Origin: Takakia lepidozioides
Lineage: Eukaryota > Streptophyta > Takakiopsida > Takakiales > Takakiaceae
Direction: 5' to 3'
Assembly: GCA_030704615.1 (NCBI GenBank)
Contig: CM060734.1
Location: 48,686,042-48,750,041, forward strand
Length of the DNA: 64,000 nt
Shown here piece after piece: positions 59,086 through 64,000 of the stretch (its first letter is position 1; every line of letters starts with the position of its first letter). The notes under the pieces are model-generated. The model had not been told where the DNA came from. It did no database searches and saw only the letters and a list, made by a program, of their open reading frames with translations. The position numbers and the translations under genes were made by a program.

Positions 59086-60507
59086 CTAACAGATCTCAGG
59101 TGGTATCCCTTTTAGATCCTCGTAGCTCCAAGCAAATACATCTCTGTATTTGATGAACAAACTTTTAGCTTCCTCAAAGAATTCTGGCTCCAAATCAGCC
59201 CCTACCTTCACCATCCTCGGTTCCTCTTTAGTTCCCACATTCACTTCTCTCACCTGCTCATCAGCTATGATTGTCCAACCAGTCACCACTTTATCCTGTA
59301 AACTCACAGTGGTTGGTTCCTCTAGGATTTCCATTTCTCCTTCTCTTTCTTCATAGAAATGTGGTGGATAACTGCTTGTTTCACCTTCAATTGGTGTTGC
59401 TGTCACTACACCATAGCATATACCTTTTAAACTACTTAGGCCTTCCAGCTGCATCTCTGCAACCTGCTCCCACTTTGGGTGTGCAGCGAACAGGGTAGCT
59501 TCCTGCTCCTCATCAAGTCCTCCCCTCCAGTCATACTCCCTGACCCCTCGAGGTCTTCTCGTAACAGGTAATCTACTAGATTTCTTAGTGGTAATTTGTA
59601 TCTTGTGCATCCCATCATGCACAGTTAGTAACTGGGAATTCCAGTCATGGAATACCCTGGCCTGTTTCAGTCACGGACGTCCCAACAATAAGGAGTAAGC
59701 TTCCATGACTTCATCCATTTTTAACACAATTACTGTGATCATAAAGATCATCTTTTGAATCAGTATCTTAACTCCTCTTATCAATCCCAGTGGCTGTACA
59801 CTTCTTTGATCTGCCATTGTTACTGTAAATGGGGCTGACTTCATGTTACTTAGACCAAGCTTCTGCCTTAATTGGTCTGTCTTGATGTTCACTCCAGAGC
59901 CTCCATCTATCAGTACATCAGTTAGTTCTGTGCTTCCAATTCTCAATTGGATTACTGGCATGGAATCATCAAAGTCCATGACTGTTTCTCGCCCTTCCGG
60001 CTTCACATTATAACTAGTCACCTTGCTGTTCAGGTCTGTGTTCCCTGTCACATGGGCAATTCGATTGATTGCTTGATACAGCCTGTGTCTACAATAAGGT
60101 GCCACAGCCAATAGCTGTCCAATGGTAATCTCCGCTTTGGACTGGCATATTACTTCAGCCAAAGTCCCTCCATTACTCTGCATATCTGCAGCTTCTTTCT
60201 TCCCTTCATCCTCACTCACTTCCTCTTCTCTTTCAGAATCAGAGGAATCTGCCATAGGAATATCAGTACTCTTCTGCATTTCCCTTATGGTATCTGCCAC
60301 TTCCTTGTGCAGTTCCTTCTCATCTCTCCAAGCCTCATCATCTTCAAGCACATCACTGCCATCTCCATTATCATCATCTTCCTCGTCTACTGGAGGTATT
60401 AGTTTGGCTTTGCTTCTCGTTACTATCATTGTACTTACTTCTGGTACAACACATGGCCTAACCATGTGAGCTGCCACCACTGGCCCCTCATTCACTGGAG
60501 CTCTCAT
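59086..60507 (-). pseudogene. Gypsy protease and linker
   Basis: The protease core DVLIDGGSGVNI has the Asp of retropepsins in a DGGS context, followed by SLLLGRP, a TGA in place of Trp, and KQARVFHDWNSQL. An acidic linker precedes the protease (DEEDDDNGDGSDVLEDDEAW). The region between protease and reverse transcriptase (59622-59086) ends in a TAG in place of Gln. Confidence 0.8.
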
Positions 60508-61920
60508 CTCATTTTGGTGTCTGATCCAGAATGGACAGGCTGCCTTGCGATGGCCTGCCTGATTACAATAGTAACACAGTTCTTCCCCATTAGGTCTTCG
60601 CCCTTGGTCTGTTCTAGAATTGTTTTTGTAATCCTGATTCCCTGGCTGGTAATTCCCTCTTGGATTACCCTGATAGTTGCCTCTGGAATTTCCTTAGTAA
60701 TTCCCTCTTGAATTACCTCTCCCTTCTATGCCATTGTTATAACCACCGGGCCTACCATAGTGGTCATGATCACTGTTTCTTCTTGGCTGGGGCTGCACTT
60801 GATGCATCCTTACTTGCCTAGGTTCTCTAGCTGCTGTCCTTCTGTTGTAGTAACAATTCTCAGTAGAATGGTTATCCATTTTACAGATAGTACAGTGTTT
60901 CTCCTTCATGTGGCATTCAGTGGTGGTATGGCCTTCATTCTGGCACTTTGCACACCAAACACCCTTCCTCCAATGTGTTGTAGCCTCTGTGGCATAATTC
61001 TTCAAGATTTCTTCTAATCTTTTCTCATAGTTATCCATCTTCAACTTCTCCTTCCTCTTACTCTTCCTTTTCAGCTATTGCTCTTCTTCCTCATCTGACT
61101 CATCCTCAGAGTCCTCATCATCATTTTTCTCTCTCCTGAGCATTCCCAATTGCTCAATTCTGTTCGCTGTTTCAAATGCCTCCTCCACTGTATTATGGGG
61201 TAACATATCCACTTTCTTTTGCAACTCTGGTCTTAGTCCACTCACAAACCAAGTCTTCTGTAAACCTGGTGCTGGTACAGCAGCCAGCTTTTTCATCATC
61301 AATTCCATTTTTTCCATATACTCCTCAACAGTTTCATGCTTCTTTTGCTTTAACTGTTGTAAACTTCCATACACTTCATCCTCAGTTTTACTTGTCCTGA
61401 ACCTATTTCGGAATGTTGTATTCAAGCCATTCCAGGTTAGGAAATGATTATCAGGGAATCTTGCACACCATTCACTTGCTTTCTTGATAAGTGAACAAGG
61501 AAACAATCTCATCTTGGCATCATCGCCATTCTCATTGTTCACAATACACATGTGCTCAAATTGGCTAATGTGTACATCAGGATCCCCTTTTCTTGAATAT
61601 ATTGGAAAAGGTGGTTTTGCCCGTGTTGGTTGTAACGCCATCTGTGGTCCTACCTTCTGCCCACTGAGAGATGTTGGTCCTTGAGGACCTGTTGTAGTTG
61701 TGGTGGATCTTCCACCCAGTGGTGGCCCCTGAGCACTCCCTGCTACCGGCCCCACGATATTCACAGTATTCCCAGCTCTAGTTGCACTACTTCCCACACT
61801 CCCTGTCCCCCCAAAGCCAGATCCAGGCTGCCCGCCTGATCCCCCTGAGCCGACACCTTCTTTGGCCTGTGGTCCAAGTGCTTCACTTGATCCAGGTCCA
61901 ACGGGTTGGGATGTCCTGGT
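60508..61920 (-). pseudogene. Gypsy gag with three CCHC zinc knuckles
   Basis: The capsid domain (61797-61100) has KPPFPIYSRKGDPDVHISQF and WCARFPDNHFLTW. Nucleocapsid knuckles are CAKCQNEGHTTTEC, CTICKMDNHSTENC and, after an in-frame TAA near 60694, CYYCNQAGHRKAAC. An upstream Gly/Ser-rich segment is open to about 61915, where the next element's LTR begins. Confidence 0.85.
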
Positions 61921-62604
61921 TGTATATCACACGGCCACGTTAGCATCGGCTTTTACCAATAGAGGGAGTAGTGGACCGTTCACCACTATGGCTCACGACC
62001 ACTACAACAAGTCACTTTTTTAGCAAACCCTTTAGGTTGCGTAGGCAGTTAGGCAAACGGTCATTAACGACTGCAGGTTGTAACGACTCTTTGGAACATA
62101 GTATAAAAATGTTGCACGCAACTTAGAAGGTATCAGGGATCAGTGTGTATTCAGTGGACTCAGAGTGATTCAATGTGTACTTCTGTGATGATGTGATGAA
62201 CTCTGAAGTAAAGCCATGCTATTCGAAATATCTCTGTGAAGAGTGAACGTGAGATGGAGAGAATGTGCATTATGAGAGAACGTGAGATGGTGCGAATGTG
62301 TATCATTTCAAAATAGTTCTTGTTTTATCTTGACTACCATCTGATTGTATGAACAAAGAGGCTTCAGTCTTTTCGACTAAGATCTGTCATGCCAAAGAGA
62401 CTGTAGGTTGGGCTTAATCAATAGGATTAAGCAACCTGTAGGGATATTGATTCATACGACGTTCGTGGTTTAATTATCCTTAAAACGATTACTTTGTAAT
62501 CGTTTCTGAAAGCATACCGTCGGATAACCTCTGTTGCATGTCTTGGGAAATGGGCGGTAGTGCTGACAGCCTGTTTTGTCCAAGTCATAAACCAGCCGTT
62601 AACA
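61921..62604 (+). repeat. 5' LTR of a second gypsy element
   Basis: It starts TGTATATCAC and ends GCCGTTAACA, with TATAAA at 62102-62107. It is followed at once by TTTGGTGACCAGG, which looks like a primer-binding-site region, and then a gag reading frame. The left edge is inferred from the break in the minus-strand gag frame. Confidence 0.6.
62102..62107 (+). promoter_or_regulatory. TATA box in the gypsy LTR
   Basis: TATAAA within the LTR, as expected for the U3 promoter of an LTR retrotransposon. Confidence 0.5.
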
Positions 62605-62618
62605 TTTGGTGACCAGGT

Positions 62619-64000
62619 ATGTTGAGTTCAAGTGAACTGAAAGAAGGATGGTTACTCAGTGATTTCTTGAAATCACAAAAGAACGAGTCAACGGAAGCGG
62701 AGGAATGGAAAACATTCATGAAAAAATTCATGGCTTACCAATAGCAATACAACAGAAGATCTTTCTTTCAATTGCGAAAGAAGATGACAAATGGGGATTA
62801 AAGGGAGGAGTGATCAGTATTACACGAGCACCTTGGGAATGTAGAATCAGAAGTGAAGAATGGTTATCCCGTCTAGCTTTATTGATTACTCTAATCCCAA
62901 TCAGAAAAGTTTGCTACACTAGTTATGTTTTCAGGGAAGGATGTTGAAATTATGAATATTGTAGAAGCAGTGGAGTACTGGATACCCAAAGACTTGTTAC
63001 AAGTCAGACACTGAGAAAGACAAATGGTATTATTGTGCCCATTAAAAGATTGGTGATCAATCAGTAAAGGAAAATTAAGTCGTGATACGGATTATGGCAA
63101 GATAGGGTAAATCTTGGAGAAATGGTAGAGACCATTATAATTTTTCTTTACTGACATACCTAGACTGATTAAAGGGTGCTGAAAAGGATTCTGTATATGA
63201 TGTGGGAATGAATGAGGAAATTAAAGAAAAAGCTAAGCAAGACGGAGCTGAAAGAATAGAGAAATATGCTGCAGAAAAAGAAGCTCGGTTGAGAAAAGAG
63301 TTCCCAGAATTACAAAACTTGAATATTATTCAAGGTGAGACATCAAGACAAATTGACAGTGATAAACCAGAAGATCAGGAAATCGGATCGTTGGAAAGTG
63401 AGAACACTACACCAGAAGGGGTTGCCAGTAATGCACTTGGTGAATGGTTACCACAAGAAAGATCTGAAGGACCTTCTATAGTAACAAGTCCAAATCGAGG
63501 TTTTGCTGAAATATTGGAAGAAAGATTTGAGAATATTCTGAGTGAAGAAGGAGAAAGAAGTGAAACTCCAGAAAGGATAACCAGGACTGCACTCAAAGCT
63601 TTTAAAGATTCATTAAGCTTAGTAGGGACAGCAGCTGAAAGACGGCTATCATTGGGACAAGGACCTCCTAGCTTTGAATCATTGTTTGGAAGACAAACAC
63701 CAACAACACCACTAGCCTTGACAATCCCAACACCACCACAGCCAGCAGCAGCGGGACCATCCCAGTTTGGACAACTAGTTGCACCAGCAGCACCCGTTGC
63801 ACCAGTAGCACCAATGGCTTTAGCAGCAAGCAAAACCAGACCGCCGTTCCCTTTATATGATGGGAAATCTGATCCGGATATCCATCTCAATGAATTTGAG
63901 AACATGTGCACCATGTACAATGAAGCAACAGACCAGGAAAAGATCCGATTATTTCCTTGTTCAATGGCCAGAAAAGGCATGGAATGGTTGGCAACCTTTC
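62619..64000 (+). pseudogene. gag of the second gypsy element, runs off the window
   Basis: ATG 62619 starts a frame (MLSSSELKEGWLLSDFLKSQ) that meets a TAG after about 40 codons. The region up to about 63190 is decayed. From ATG 63208 an open frame runs to the window end, with a charged helical part, a Pro/Ala-rich stretch, then PPFPLYDGKSDPDIHLNEFE and IRLFPCSMARKGMEWL. That capsid part is homologous to the minus-strand gag (PPFPIYSRKGDPDVHISQFE, MRLFPCSLIKKASEW). The two elements are related but distinct. Confidence 0.8.

Larger units (their letters stand above)
55785..61920 (-). mobile_element. Ty3/gypsy LTR retrotransposon, minus strand, incomplete
   Basis: Gene order on the minus strand is gag, zinc knuckles, protease, reverse transcriptase, RNase H, integrase, then a further ORF. 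That is Ty3/gypsy order, with integrase after RNase H. The 3' part is cut by element B at 55784. The 5' side is cut by the LTR of another gypsy element at 61921. No LTR of its own is visible. Stops include CAG/CAA-to-stop and TGG-to-TGA changes, and there is one frameshift near 58395. Confidence 0.9.

Noticed and set aside
61997-62012. CACTACAACAAG as a CACTA transposon end
   Set aside because: It lies inside the gypsy LTR and has no partner end or target duplication.
63375-63980. 201-codon minus-strand open frame
   Set aside because: It is the antisense shadow of the plus-strand gag, which has clear capsid homology.

Overview
This is nuclear DNA of a land plant. The window holds one intact host-type gene, a plant nepenthesin-class aspartic protease with three GT-AG introns. 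Around it lie plant-type hAT transposase remains, Ty3/gypsy retrotransposons and tRNA-derived SINE-like copies. The gypsy and protease sequences look more like those of a non-seed plant (bryophyte, lycophyte or fern) than a crop angiosperm, but I cannot fix the species. One 500-N gap (38583-39082) and many single-base indels show a draft assembly.

Layout. 1-1669: degenerate hAT transposase (minus), followed by an array of about 16 hairpins (2091-2882). 3160-5400: duplicated AT-rich repeats. 5651-8465: element with about 210-bp inverted ends. 8640-10019: second hAT-like relic. 10655-11290: degenerate tandem repeats. 12828-12975: SINE. 14241-16292: aspartic protease, with a perfect 33-bp inverted repeat behind it. 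18948-21784: broken MULE-like transposase. 22830-24555: truncated gene whose intron holds a palindrome array. 24556-26080: rearranged LTR-retroelement pieces.

26184-55784 is the notable part: two related giant DNA transposons, one inside the other. Each encodes (i) a large MULE-like transposase with a C-terminal SWIM zinc finger, (ii) a divergently transcribed protein joining a ParB/sulfiredoxin-like DGNHR domain to a permuted DNA-methyltransferase-like domain, and (iii) a small unknown protein. The shared upstream regions, and some introns, hold arrays of near-perfect palindromes. All palindromes share the core CGGYRCCG, but the arms differ between elements (A: AAATG...CATTT; B: GAATTT...AAATTC; C: CAATTT...TTATTG). 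Element A (26184-43925) sits in the methyltransferase exon of element B. It is flanked by a 9-bp duplication (CCTCCACGG), and B's reading frame is restored exactly when A and one duplication copy are removed. Element B in turn ends inside an ORF of a Ty3/gypsy element (55785-61920, minus), which abuts a second gypsy element (61921-64000, plus) that runs off the window.

Inferred working model: the transposase moves the element, and the ParB-like/methyltransferase protein recognises or modifies that element's own palindromes. The arrays would then be element-specific binding, marking or segregation sites. The architecture is seen directly in the sequence; the function is inference.
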